Assembly: GCA_900540205.1 (NCBI GenBank)
Contig: UQER01000008.1
Span: 41,640-105,639, forward strand
From: an uncultured Porphyromonadaceae bacterium
GTDB taxonomy: Bacteria > Bacteroidota > Bacteroidia > Bacteroidales > Muribaculaceae
Direction of reading: 5' to 3'
DNA length: 64,000 nt
In this document: piece after piece, positions 50,289 through 57,664 of the stretch
Layout: each line of letters opens with the position of its first letter
Position numbering within the stretch: position 1 is the first letter of the stretch
The notes under the pieces: model-generated
Databases searched by the model: none
Seen by the model: only the letters and a program-made list of their open reading frames with translations
Told to the model about the DNA's origin: nothing
Made by a program: the position numbers and the translations under genes

Positions 50289-50510
50289 CCTTAGGGACGA
50301 TATGTTTAATCGGAAGCGTTTAGTGCTTTTCTCAAGCGTGAATCTGGACAATTCATACTATATTGAGAGACAAGCGAAAACGCTCCCCTTGGTTCGTGTA
50401 TAGCATTACGCCTATATACCATCCGAGGCGTGAGCTGTATTCTTGTATTCAATATAGAGGTAGTCCAGAACCTACGCTTGGTATAAGTCTAACAGTCTCA
50501 CGCCTTCTGT
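50289..50510 (+). ncRNA. Strongly structured RNA element or leader
   Basis: Three nested helices pair exactly: CAAGCGT/ACGCTTG (50333-50339/50474-50480), TCTGGAC/GTCCAGA (50343-50349/50463-50469) and CTATATTGA/TCAATATAG (50358-50366/50449-50457). Two further exact pairings cross them as pseudoknots or alternatives: AGCGTTT/AAACGCT (50315-50321/50378-50384) and AGGCGTGAG/CTCACGCCT (50426-50434/50497-50505). No ORF is supported here. It may be a free RNA or a cis-regulatory leader of the lipoprotein gene. No known family was recognised and the ends are approximate. Confidence 0.5.
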
Positions 50511-50561
50511 TTCAAGTACATCCTTTCCGTTGAGGCTGTGGAAAGACAAAACAGCAATGCA

Positions 50562-51407
50562 ATGAGAAAAGTGCTGCTCATGTTCATGATATCGCTATTA
50601 GTGATGTCGTGTTCCAAGATTCCCGAAGAACGGGAAGTCAACGCCTCTAACGTAGAGGTGTCAGGGTTCATCAAAGACTACATCGAGGTTGTCGATGGGT
50701 CGTACAAGTTCACGAACAACGGCGAAGAGGGTCGAGTAACAGTAAAGCTCAAACTCAAAGGACAGCCAACCGAAGCTTACTACGAAACGAATTTTCCAAA
50801 AATTCGCATCAACGCGGTTGGCGAAGACGGAGAAATCTTTGACACAGGAGTCTATGGCTTCGAGGCAAGCAACAAAGAATTCGACAAGGTCAAGGAACTG
50901 CTCGCCAATGGTAAAGTTGGTGATACAAAATCCATTTCGTTTACTTGGCAGTATCTCGGCCAAGACGAAGACCTTGGAGTGAGGATTTTCAATGAAGCGA
51001 CAACATTTGAACTCATTGATGACGGTTTCGCCGCTGGAGAGAAACCTGAAAAGGTGGCATCCGTCGAAGAAGAAACAGAAGAAGGCGAAGATTACGATGC
51101 TATCACAGAAGAACATCGAATGAATGCGCTGGCTGATGAGAACTCAACTACACCGTCTACCGCAAAGAACTCTGTTGATTATGACAAATGGATTGACGAA
51201 TATGAAGCGTATTTCAATGAACTATCGAAATACTACAAGAAAATTAAGAATGGCGACCAAAGTGCTTATGCAAATTATGCAAGTGCACTCCAGAAATTCA
51301 ATTCGTTAACGGACAAACTGCATGGTGCGGAAAATGAAATGACACCAGCTCAAATAATGAGAATGTCACGCATCATTCAGAAATTCTCACAAGAGATGCA
51401 GCAATGA
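50562..51407 (+). CDS. Uncharacterised lipoprotein
   Basis: The 281-aa protein has a signal with lipobox (LLVMSC, Cys16) from the ATG at 50562; a GTG at 50538 is in frame but would precede the signal peptide. The first part is a beta-rich domain (GEEGRVTVKLKLKGQPTEAYY). An acidic linker (EEETEEGEDYDA) follows, and the helical C-terminus (YDKWIDEYEAYFNELSKYYK) recalls DUF6591-type Bacteroidales lipoproteins; that resemblance is tentative. The stop overlaps the start of the TM2 gene (ATGA), so the two are coupled. Confidence 0.75.
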   Translation: MRKVLLMFMISLLVMSCSKIPEEREVNASNVEVSGFIKDYIEVVDGSYKFTNNGEEGRVTVKLKLKGQPTEAYYETNFPKIRINAVGEDGEIFDTGVYGFEASNKEFDKVKELLANGKVGDTKSISFTWQYLGQDEDLGVRIFNEATTFELIDDGFAAGEKPEKVASVEEETEEGEDYDAITEEHRMNALADENSTTPSTAKNSVDYDKWIDEYEAYFNELSKYYKKIKNGDQSAYANYASALQKFNSLTDKLHGAENEMTPAQIMRMSRIIQKFSQEMQQ

Positions 51408-51790
51408 AAAGCAAGACAACAACCGTAATCCTCGCTTTCTTCTTGGGAGGACTCGGCATACATCGGTTCTATCTTGGTCAGACTGGGCTTGGAATAGTCT
51501 ATCTGCTGTTTTCGTGGACTCTAATCCCATGCCTGATTGCATTCATAGATTTCATCGGCTTCTTATGCATGAGCGATGAAAAATTCAATCGCAAATACAA
51601 CTCGCCAAAAGAAGTTGCGGTTTTAACTACACCGAATAACAACGTAAATACAGTTGCAATCAATATGGCTGGCCCAGTTGGCGGCACTACGTCTGCAAGT
51701 AGCGATGAAATCGTGAAACTATACGAACTCAAAGAAAAAGGGATAATCACGCAAGAAGAGTTTGAGCTAAAGAAGAAAACTATACTCTGA
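51404..51790 (+). CDS. TM2 domain protein with C-terminal SHOCT motif
   Basis: The 128-aa protein has an N-terminal TM2 domain (VILAFFLGGLGIHRFYLGQ, then LFSWTLIPCLIAFIDFIGF) with the conserved GxHRFYLG turn between two membrane helices. A linker rich in Asn/Thr/Val follows, and the end is a SHOCT-type segment (DEIVKLYELKEKGIITQEEF). TM2 and SHOCT modules often occur together in small membrane proteins of unknown role. The ATG overlaps the lipoprotein stop. Confidence 0.85.
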   Translation: MKSKTTTVILAFFLGGLGIHRFYLGQTGLGIVYLLFSWTLIPCLIAFIDFIGFLCMSDEKFNRKYNSPKEVAVLTTPNNNVNTVAINMAGPVGGTTSASSDEIVKLYELKEKGIITQEEFELKKKTIL

Positions 51791-51810
51791 TTCCTTACTT
51801 TAGAACAATT

Positions 51811-51845
51811 GAAACCCCGGCACTCTTGCGAATGTCGGGGTTTTC
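51811..51845 (+). terminator. Terminator after the TM2 gene
   Basis: The stem AAACCCCGGCA pairs with TGTCGGGGTTT around the loop CTCTTGCGAA, followed by TTTTC. The loop region resembles that of the hairpin at 48779-48808. Confidence 0.75.
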
Positions 51846-51966
51846 TGCGTTGGAATAAAGCCACTTAGCTAATATTAGCTAATATTTGCCAATTTTGAGA
51901 GAACGAAATTTCGGTTGATACATCGGCGGCATCACCACTGTCGGTGACTTAAAACTGAATTTCATT

Positions 51967-52101
51967 ATGACTTGTAAATCCACCTTAAACTCGTTTCTCA
52001 ACGCATTCAAAAGTGTTCGCCAATATGTCAACGAAAAACCGTGGCTCAAATGGCTAATAAAATTCATCATAGAGAGCATTAGAGATTATCTGATGCGCTA
52101 A
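51967..52101 (+). CDS. Possible 44-aa protein
   Basis: An ATG at 51967 opens 44 codons (MTCKSTLNSFLNAFKSVRQY..., ending IRDYLMR). The peptide looks helical and amphipathic with a Trp pair (KPWLKWLIK), which is unusual for random translation. It lies between the TM2 terminator and the right inverted repeat. No family was recognised, and the lack of a promoter box leaves it uncertain. Confidence 0.4.
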   Translation: MTCKSTLNSFLNAFKSVRQYVNEKPWLKWLIKFIIESIRDYLMR

Positions 52102-52150
52102 CCCTATTAAGTAACCTTATTTAAGGTTATAATACCACCTGCGATTATTT

Positions 52151-52174
52151 GGTATCTTAAAGTATATAGTTGGG
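52151..52174. repeat. Right inverted repeat of the AT-rich segment
   Basis: Exact 24-bp reverse complement of 48726-48749. It ends one base before the stop codon (52175-52177) of the PHP gene. Confidence 0.85.
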
Positions 52175-52885
52175 TTATTTTAAATAAGAAAGGAGGCGGG
52201 GGATGTCATAATTGAGGATGAGGGCGTCGGGGAAGTCGGTGGCCTGAAGCAAGGGGGCGATGCGCGCATAGTCGGCAATCTGGAATGAGATGTGGGCGTC
52301 GCTGCCCAGAAGCACCGGCACTTCGTACTTCCGGCACAAGCGCAGAAGTTCGGTGTTGTTCGGCTCAGCCAGTATCCGCTTGGTGCGTGCCGGCGAGAGC
52401 GAATGGTTGTTTACCTCGAGCACCGTGCGCGTCTCTTTCGACACTTTCACCAGCGCCTCCATATCCAGCAGCGCAGTTCCGTCGGCCGGATGACTTATGA
52501 TCTGAATACGCGGGTCGCGCATCACCTTTATAAGTCCGGCGGTGTTTTCATCCTTCGTGCCGCCTCGCCAGCACACATCGTGAATGCCGGCAATGCGGAT
52601 ATCGAGACTGTTCATTGTCCGTTCGGACACGTCGAGCGTACCGTCGTTGTCCAGAATATTGATTTCACATCCGAGCATCAGCCTCACGCCGTACATCTCC
52701 CGTGGCACCACGTGCATGTTGGTGAAATAGATTTCATTGCAGGTGCCCGGAATGGCCGGACCATGCTCGGTGATGCCGAGGAGTTCTATCCCCTTTTCCG
52801 CAGCGGCCTTGGCCATCTCCTGCATGGAGCTGTAGGCGTGGCCCGACACGATGGTATGTGTATGAAGATCTGCCTTAACTTTCAT
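52175..52885 (-). CDS. PHP-domain phosphatase (YcdX-like)
   Basis: A metal-dependent phosphoesterase of the PHP superfamily, 236 aa. Metal ligands are visible in KADLHTHTIVSGHAYS, ITEHGPAIPG, LGCEINI, IISHPADG, EVNNHSL and LLGSDAHIS, the full trinuclear set of the YcdX type. The physiological substrate is unknown. The C-terminus looks natural, and the stop codon directly abuts the right inverted repeat. A -7 box TATCTTTG is the complement of 52938-52945. Confidence 0.92.
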   Translation of the reverse strand: MKVKADLHTHTIVSGHAYSSMQEMAKAAAEKGIELLGITEHGPAIPGTCNEIYFTNMHVVPREMYGVRLMLGCEINILDNDGTLDVSERTMNSLDIRIAGIHDVCWRGGTKDENTAGLIKVMRDPRIQIISHPADGTALLDMEALVKVSKETRTVLEVNNHSLSPARTKRILAEPNNTELLRLCRKYEVPVLLGSDAHISFQIADYARIAPLLQATDFPDALILNYDIPRLLSYLK

Positions 52886-52937
52886 TGCTGTGTATCATCA
52901 AAAAACTTTAGCCCGTAAAACAACGGCTTTCAGGATG

Positions 52938-52945
52938 CAAAGATA
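52938..52945 (-). promoter_or_regulatory. -7 promoter box of the PHP gene
   Basis: The minus strand reads TATCTTTG, 52 bp before the ATG at 52885. The interval 52886-53241 is otherwise without a gene. Confidence 0.5.
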
Positions 52946-53161
52946 AGAATGATATTCCACAATCCCATCGCCAATTTTACAGACAGGTCAAATCTTGTTT
53001 TTTACAGTCAGGGCCAGCCTCAGCCAATTTTTGTCTTTGTGGACTGAGCCTCGGTGCAGTCTGCCCATAGTCGACCATCAGCTGCTGCTCTTTCCGCCCC
53101 GATTGAAAAAGATTAAACCGGCGAGGGTGAAATTCTGTTTTTATTTTACAGGAAAATAAAC

Positions 53162-53169
53162 TAACTTTG
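53162..53169 (+). promoter_or_regulatory. -7 promoter box of the HU/SPOR gene
   Basis: TAACTTTG, about 72 bp before the ATG at 53242, with a TGTTT element about 21 bp upstream. Confidence 0.5.
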
Positions 53170-53241
53170 TGTTTGAATAAACAATTTTATGTTTATTTAC
53201 ACATTGCAACCGAAACCAACCAACCGAAAACAGTTTGCCGG

Positions 53242-54279
53242 ATGAACAGCGTAGCCGCACATATGGAATATCTTCTGCGAGAGCACAACTGCGTTGTTCT
53301 TCCCGGACTTGGCGCGTTCATCTGCAACTATGAGCCGGCGCATTTCGACGCGGACAACGGCAACCGCCTCTGCCCTCCCGGACGCCGCCTCGCTTTCAAC
53401 GAGCTGATTGACAATAACGACGGGCTTGTAGCCTCGTCAATCTCGCGCCGCCACGGCATCAGCTTCGATGCCGCCTGCCGTGTGATTTCTGATGAAGTGG
53501 GCCGCATACGCCGTGCCCTCTCGGATGCCGGGAGCCTGCGCTTCGGGCGTCTCGGCACGTTGACCGTCACCGGCAGCGGACACATTGCGTTCGAACCGGC
53601 ACAGTATGCCGGCATCAACGGTTATCTATTCGGACTGCAACCCATTCAGCTTCATCCTGTGGCTCATGAGACGCCGACGGCTTTATTATCCGTCCCGTCG
53701 ATACCGGCCCCTGCCCCACGCGCCAAGGAGCATCACCGCCGGCGCATTTCGGTGCGCACCGTGGCCATGAGTGTGGCCGCCTCGCTTGCCGTGCTGCTCA
53801 CCGTAGGGATGCTGCTCGTGCCCCCGATCCGCACAAGCCAACCCACCCAGACGGCCTCAATTGCACCAGTGCCCACAGAAACGCCCGCCATCGAACCGAC
53901 CGTGGTGAGCATACCGATGCCCAAAGAGATGCCGGCAACAGTAATGCCTGCAGCCGATGCCACGCAGGATGCCATTGTATCGGAAACACAGTCTGCCAAG
54001 CCAGCGCCGGCAGCTGCTGCCGTCCACGCTTCGGACAAACCGGCTGCCCAACCAAAGCCCCGCTTCAACGTCGACGATCCGTTCTGCGTCATCGTAGCGT
54101 CGTTCCCCACACGCAGTCAGGCGGAATCGTTCGTTGCAGCGCACAGCGGCAAACAGCTCGGCATACTTGAAAAGGACGCGAAATTCCGCGTTTACGGTGC
54201 CACCGGCACCACATATAATATGGCCAACACACAGAAGCAGCTCACCGGACAACAAGATGCCTGGGTGTGCCGCCGCTGA
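53242..54279 (+). CDS. HU-CCDC81 and SPOR domain membrane protein
   Basis: The 345-aa protein begins with an HU-like CCDC81 domain pair (AAHMEYLLREHNCVVLPGLGAFI; FNELIDNNDGLVASSISRRHGI; GRLGTLTV). A single membrane helix follows near 185-205 (MSVAASLAVLLTVGMLLV), then a Pro/Ala/Thr-rich periplasmic linker. The C-terminal SPOR domain (FCVIVASFPTRSQAESFVAAH) binds denuded peptidoglycan at division sites. This architecture is typical of Bacteroidetes. The ATG at 53242 starts the HU domain; an earlier in-frame start at 53167 overlaps the -7 box. Confidence 0.88.
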   Translation: MNSVAAHMEYLLREHNCVVLPGLGAFICNYEPAHFDADNGNRLCPPGRRLAFNELIDNNDGLVASSISRRHGISFDAACRVISDEVGRIRRALSDAGSLRFGRLGTLTVTGSGHIAFEPAQYAGINGYLFGLQPIQLHPVAHETPTALLSVPSIPAPAPRAKEHHRRRISVRTVAMSVAASLAVLLTVGMLLVPPIRTSQPTQTASIAPVPTETPAIEPTVVSIPMPKEMPATVMPAADATQDAIVSETQSAKPAPAAAAVHASDKPAAQPKPRFNVDDPFCVIVASFPTRSQAESFVAAHSGKQLGILEKDAKFRVYGATGTTYNMANTQKQLTGQQDAWVCRR

Positions 54280-54295
54280 CCTATCCCCCTCTGAC

Positions 54296-54829
54296 ATGGA
54301 AAATATTCACGACCTGATCTTAAACCGCCGTTCCATACGCCGTTACACTGACCAGCCTGTTGATGCCGACTACGTGCGGCTCATCCTTGAGGCCGGCCTG
54401 ATGTCGCCCACATCGAAAAACTCCCGCAGCTGGAGTTTTGTGGTGGTAGAGGAAAAAGAGATGCTGCAGCGTCTCGGCGACCTGAAACCCTCGTATGCGG
54501 CATCTATTGCCAACGCTCCGCTGGCCATTGTGGTTTGCTCCGACATGACCAAATCGGAAGCCTGGATAGAGGACGCCTCGGTGGCAGCCTCGTTCATGAT
54601 GCTGCAGGCGGCCGACCTCGGACTCGGCTCATGCTGGGTAGAGGTGCGCGACCGATATCGCGAGGACGGCGAACCCTCGGAAGAATATGTGCGTGAGGCG
54701 CTCGGCATTCCTGAAGAGATGGCCGTGGTGTGCATCCTGTCGATCGGACATAAAAATGAAGAACGCCGTCCCATCGACCCCGCAAAACTGCAATGGGAGA
54801 AAGTGCACATAGGCACATGGCGGAAATGA
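54296..54829 (+). CDS. Nitroreductase family flavoprotein
   Basis: An FMN-dependent NAD(P)H oxidoreductase, 177 aa. The family start LILNRRSIRRYTDQPVDADYVRLILEAGLMSPTS carries the FMN-binding Arg residues. SIANAPLAIVVCSD follows, then the central helix region ASFMMLQAADLGLGSCWVEV and the C-terminal VVCILSIGHKNEERR. It starts 17 bp after the HU/SPOR gene and overlaps the next gene by 4 bp. Confidence 0.92.
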   Translation: MENIHDLILNRRSIRRYTDQPVDADYVRLILEAGLMSPTSKNSRSWSFVVVEEKEMLQRLGDLKPSYAASIANAPLAIVVCSDMTKSEAWIEDASVAASFMMLQAADLGLGSCWVEVRDRYREDGEPSEEYVREALGIPEEMAVVCILSIGHKNEERRPIDPAKLQWEKVHIGTWRK

Positions 54830-55638
54830 AACAAAAGCCCCTTTCGGTTTGCATTATAGGCGCAGGCAATGTGGCCACCCATCTTGCCCGGGCGCTCAAC
54901 GGCCCGTGCCGGGTGTGCCAGATTTTCAGCCGCAGCGAGGCCTCGGCCAAAAGGCTTGCCGATGCCATAGGATGCAGCTACACCACCGATACAGCAGCCC
55001 TCGTGCCTGACGCCGACTTCTACCTCATAGCTGTGGCCGACGATGCTGTGGCCGAAGTGGTGACATCCACGCCCGATTTTCCCGGCATATGGGCGCACAC
55101 CTCGGGAAGCGTCCCTGCCGACGTGTTCAGCAACCACAAACAACATTACGGGGTGTTCTACCCGTTGCAGACATTCACCCGCGATGTCGAGGTTGACGTC
55201 AGCGAAGTGCCGTTCTTCATCGAGGGAAACACGCCTGAGGTAGCCGAAAGGCTTGCCTCCATTGCCCGCCTCATCTCCCGTTCGGTTGAATTTGCCGACA
55301 GCGCCCGGCGCCGTCAGCTCCACGTAGCCGCCGTGTTCGCCTGCAACTTCGCCAACCTCATGTGGATGGAGGCGGACGAACTGCTGCATGATGCCGGACT
55401 CGACATACGGTTCCTCATGCCCCTGCTCCGTGTGACGCTCGGCAAACTTCACGCCGTATCGCCGGAAGAGGCCATGACCGGCCCTGCACGCCGGGGCGAC
55501 ACTGACGTAATCGAATCGCATCTCGGCTCGCTCCCCCCTGAGAAGCAGGCAATCTACCGGCTGCTGTCAGACACAATCCTGAAAAAGTATCACCCGTCGG
55601 TATCGGGTAAGCAACAAAGCGACACGAAGAATGATTAA
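54826..55638 (+). CDS. Rossmann-like DUF2520 domain protein
   Basis: The 270-aa protein has an N-terminal NAD(P)-binding motif (VCIIGAGNVATHLARAL) and a central segment FYLIAVADDAVAEV with the WAHTSGSVPADVF stretch. The C-terminal DUF2520 helical domain includes FACNFANLMWMEADELL. It resembles pyrroline-carboxylate-reductase-like dehydrogenases; the substrate is unknown. The ATG at 54826 overlaps the nitroreductase stop (ATGA), which is preferred over the two in-frame ATGs upstream. Confidence 0.88.
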   Translation: MKQKPLSVCIIGAGNVATHLARALNGPCRVCQIFSRSEASAKRLADAIGCSYTTDTAALVPDADFYLIAVADDAVAEVVTSTPDFPGIWAHTSGSVPADVFSNHKQHYGVFYPLQTFTRDVEVDVSEVPFFIEGNTPEVAERLASIARLISRSVEFADSARRRQLHVAAVFACNFANLMWMEADELLHDAGLDIRFLMPLLRVTLGKLHAVSPEEAMTGPARRGDTDVIESHLGSLPPEKQAIYRLLSDTILKKYHPSVSGKQQSDTKND

Positions 55639-56425
55639 AGCCATATTTTTCGATATAGACGGCACACTGGTTCCTTTCGGAACCGGACACATCCCCGCCG
55701 AAGTAACCCAGGCCATAGCGCGTATGCGCGACGCCGGCGTGAAAGTGTTCATCTCCACCGGGCGTCACATCGACTGGGTGGACAACCTCAGTGACACCGA
55801 ATTCGACGGCTATGTCACCGTCAACGGTGCCATGTGCCTGCTATCCGACAAGACTACCTGCATCTATAAAAAGTGCATCGCCCCTTCCGACATCAGTCGT
55901 CTTGTGCCGTTCGCCCAGTCACACACAATGCCCATTGTGGTGGTGCCGGCTCAGGAGGAAATCTTCATAACTGCCATCGACGATTCCGTGCTGACCGTGC
56001 GCGACATGCTCCACATAAAACCGATTCCCGTAAAACCGATAACAGCCGCTCCTGCCGACGACACCGTGCAGCTCATGGCATTCGCACCCATGCAGGAACG
56101 CACCGAATCGGGGCTATTCAGCCACGTGCTCACCCACTGCATCCCCACAAGCTGGAATCCATATTTCTGCGACATCTGCCCGCAAGGGAGCGACAAGGCC
56201 GTGGGAATGGAGCGTATGGCCGCATATTTCGGTATATCGATGGACGAGACAATGGCATTTGGCGACGGCGACAACGACATCTCCATGATCGAGGCCGCCG
56301 GTGTGGGAGTGGCCATGGGCAATGCCGCACCCGAAGTGCAGGCAAAGGCCGACTTCGTGACAACCGCCGTCGACAACCACGGAGTTCTGAATGCCCTGAG
56401 GCATTTCGGCCTGCCGGTGGACTGA
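55631..56425 (+). CDS. Cof-type HAD-superfamily phosphatase
   Basis: The 264-aa protein has HAD motif I FFDIDGTL (residues 6-13) and motif II FISTGR. A C2-type cap fills the middle, and motifs III/IV appear as the Lys in GSDKAVGMERM and FGDGDNDISMIEAAG. Cof enzymes dephosphorylate sugar phosphates or cofactors; the substrate is not predictable. It overlaps the preceding gene by 8 bp. Confidence 0.92.
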   Translation: MIKAIFFDIDGTLVPFGTGHIPAEVTQAIARMRDAGVKVFISTGRHIDWVDNLSDTEFDGYVTVNGAMCLLSDKTTCIYKKCIAPSDISRLVPFAQSHTMPIVVVPAQEEIFITAIDDSVLTVRDMLHIKPIPVKPITAAPADDTVQLMAFAPMQERTESGLFSHVLTHCIPTSWNPYFCDICPQGSDKAVGMERMAAYFGISMDETMAFGDGDNDISMIEAAGVGVAMGNAAPEVQAKADFVTTAVDNHGVLNALRHFGLPVD

Positions 56426-56463
56426 CGCCCCCAAAATGCAAAAGACTTCAACAATCCGGACAA

Positions 56464-56988
56464 ATGAGTAAAATTCCGTTCGACCTCACAAAAATAAAAG
56501 GCGTGGCATTCGATGTAGACGGAGTGCTCTCGCCATCCGTAATTCCACTCGGAACCGACGGCATTCCCCGCCGCATGGCCAACATCAAGGACGGCTACGC
56601 ATTGCAGCTTGCCGTGCGTTGCGGCCTGAAAATTGCGATCATAAGCGGTGCCGTGGCCGACGGACTCACCGAACGCTTCGCCCATCTCGGCATCACCGAT
56701 GTGTTTCTCGGCGCAGGGATGAAACGTGAGGTGTTTGAACGATGGATGGCGCACAACGGCCTCTCCCCTGCCGAGACGGCGTTTGTAGGCGACGATATCC
56801 CCGACAGCGAGTGCATGCGCATCGCGGCTCTCGGAGTTGCCCCTGCCGATGCCGCCCCCGACATAATCGGGATAGCCGGATATGTATCTCCGGCCAACGG
56901 TGGATACGGCGTGGCGCGCGATCTCCTTGAAGAGATTCTGCGTGCAAAAGGCCAGTGGCCATCCACCGACAAGGCAAACGGATGGTGA
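56464..56988 (+). CDS. kdsC: 3-Deoxy-D-manno-octulosonate 8-phosphate phosphatase
   Basis: Removes phosphate from KDO-8-P in lipopolysaccharide core synthesis. The 174-aa protein is a C0-type HAD without a cap: VAFDVDGVLSPSVI near residue 15, IAIISGA (motif II), the Lys in AGMKREVFERW and FVGDDIPDSECM (motif III/IV). Its size fits KdsC. It starts 38 bp after the Cof-type gene and is followed by maf. Confidence 0.9.
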   Translation: MSKIPFDLTKIKGVAFDVDGVLSPSVIPLGTDGIPRRMANIKDGYALQLAVRCGLKIAIISGAVADGLTERFAHLGITDVFLGAGMKREVFERWMAHNGLSPAETAFVGDDIPDSECMRIAALGVAPADAAPDIIGIAGYVSPANGGYGVARDLLEEILRAKGQWPSTDKANGW

Positions 56989-57022
56989 CCCATCGTCTTC
57001 TCACCCCACAACGAAACAAACA

Positions 57023-57664
57023 ATGACAGAATCAGATAAGAGCACACCCACACCCGAACACATCAACCGCTTCGACTTTCTGAACGGAAAGAAACTACTG
57101 CTGGCCAGTGCCTCGCCCCGCCGCAGGCAACTCTTGGGCGAACTTGGTGTGGAAGTGCACCGTGCGCCTGTAACGGATGTCGACGAGAGCTACCCCGACA
57201 ATCTCGTACCCGACGAAGTGGCCGTGTATATCTCCCGGAAAAAGGCCGAGGCCTACCGCCCGCTTCTGCATCCCGACGAGATTCTTGTAACCGCCGACAC
57301 CGTGGTAATCTGCGGAGACAAAGTGCTCGGCAAACCTGCCGACGCTGCGGAAGCAGCTGCCATGCTCCGCCTTCTGTCGGGCAGAACGCACCATGTGGTC
57401 ACCGGAGTGACCCTGGTTTCCGGAAGCACGATGGCATCATTCAAGGAGATTACGGAAGTGGACTTCGCACAGCTCACCGACAGGGAGATAGACCACTATG
57501 TAGCCGCATTCCGCCCCTTCGACAAGGCCGGCGCATATGGCATACAGGAATGGATCGGTTATATCGGAATCTCAGGCATCCGCGGCGACTACTACAATGT
57601 GATGGGGCTGCCGCTGCATGCTCTCTACCGTCAGTTGTCACAACTGGCGCGCGGCACCATGTAA
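57023..57664 (+). CDS. maf: Maf family nucleotide pyrophosphatase
   Basis: A house-cleaning enzyme that hydrolyses dTTP/UTP or modified nucleotides. The 213-aa protein has the P-loop-like start LLLASASPRRRQLLGELG near residue 26. DVDESYPDNLVPDEVAVYISRKKAEAY follows, then the catalytic VTADTVVICGDKVLGKP and AGAYGIQEWIGYIGISGIRGDYYNVMGLPL. The ATG at 57023 is preferred; the open frame upstream overlaps kdsC. Its last 34 bp overlap the end of tatC on the other strand. Confidence 0.92.
   Translation: MTESDKSTPTPEHINRFDFLNGKKLLLASASPRRRQLLGELGVEVHRAPVTDVDESYPDNLVPDEVAVYISRKKAEAYRPLLHPDEILVTADTVVICGDKVLGKPADAAEAAAMLRLLSGRTHHVVTGVTLVSGSTMASFKEITEVDFAQLTDREIDHYVAAFRPFDKAGAYGIQEWIGYIGISGIRGDYYNVMGLPLHALYRQLSQLARGTM

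Noticed and set aside
49200..50300. Short terminal inverted repeats immediately flanking the transposase
   Set aside because: Only weak 5-7 bp matches could be aligned; none was long or symmetric enough to call an IS end.
48530..52174. Integration of an island into the tRNA-Glu 3' end
   Set aside because: No copy of the tRNA 3' end was found at the right side of the segment and no integrase gene is present; the tRNA and its terminator are intact.
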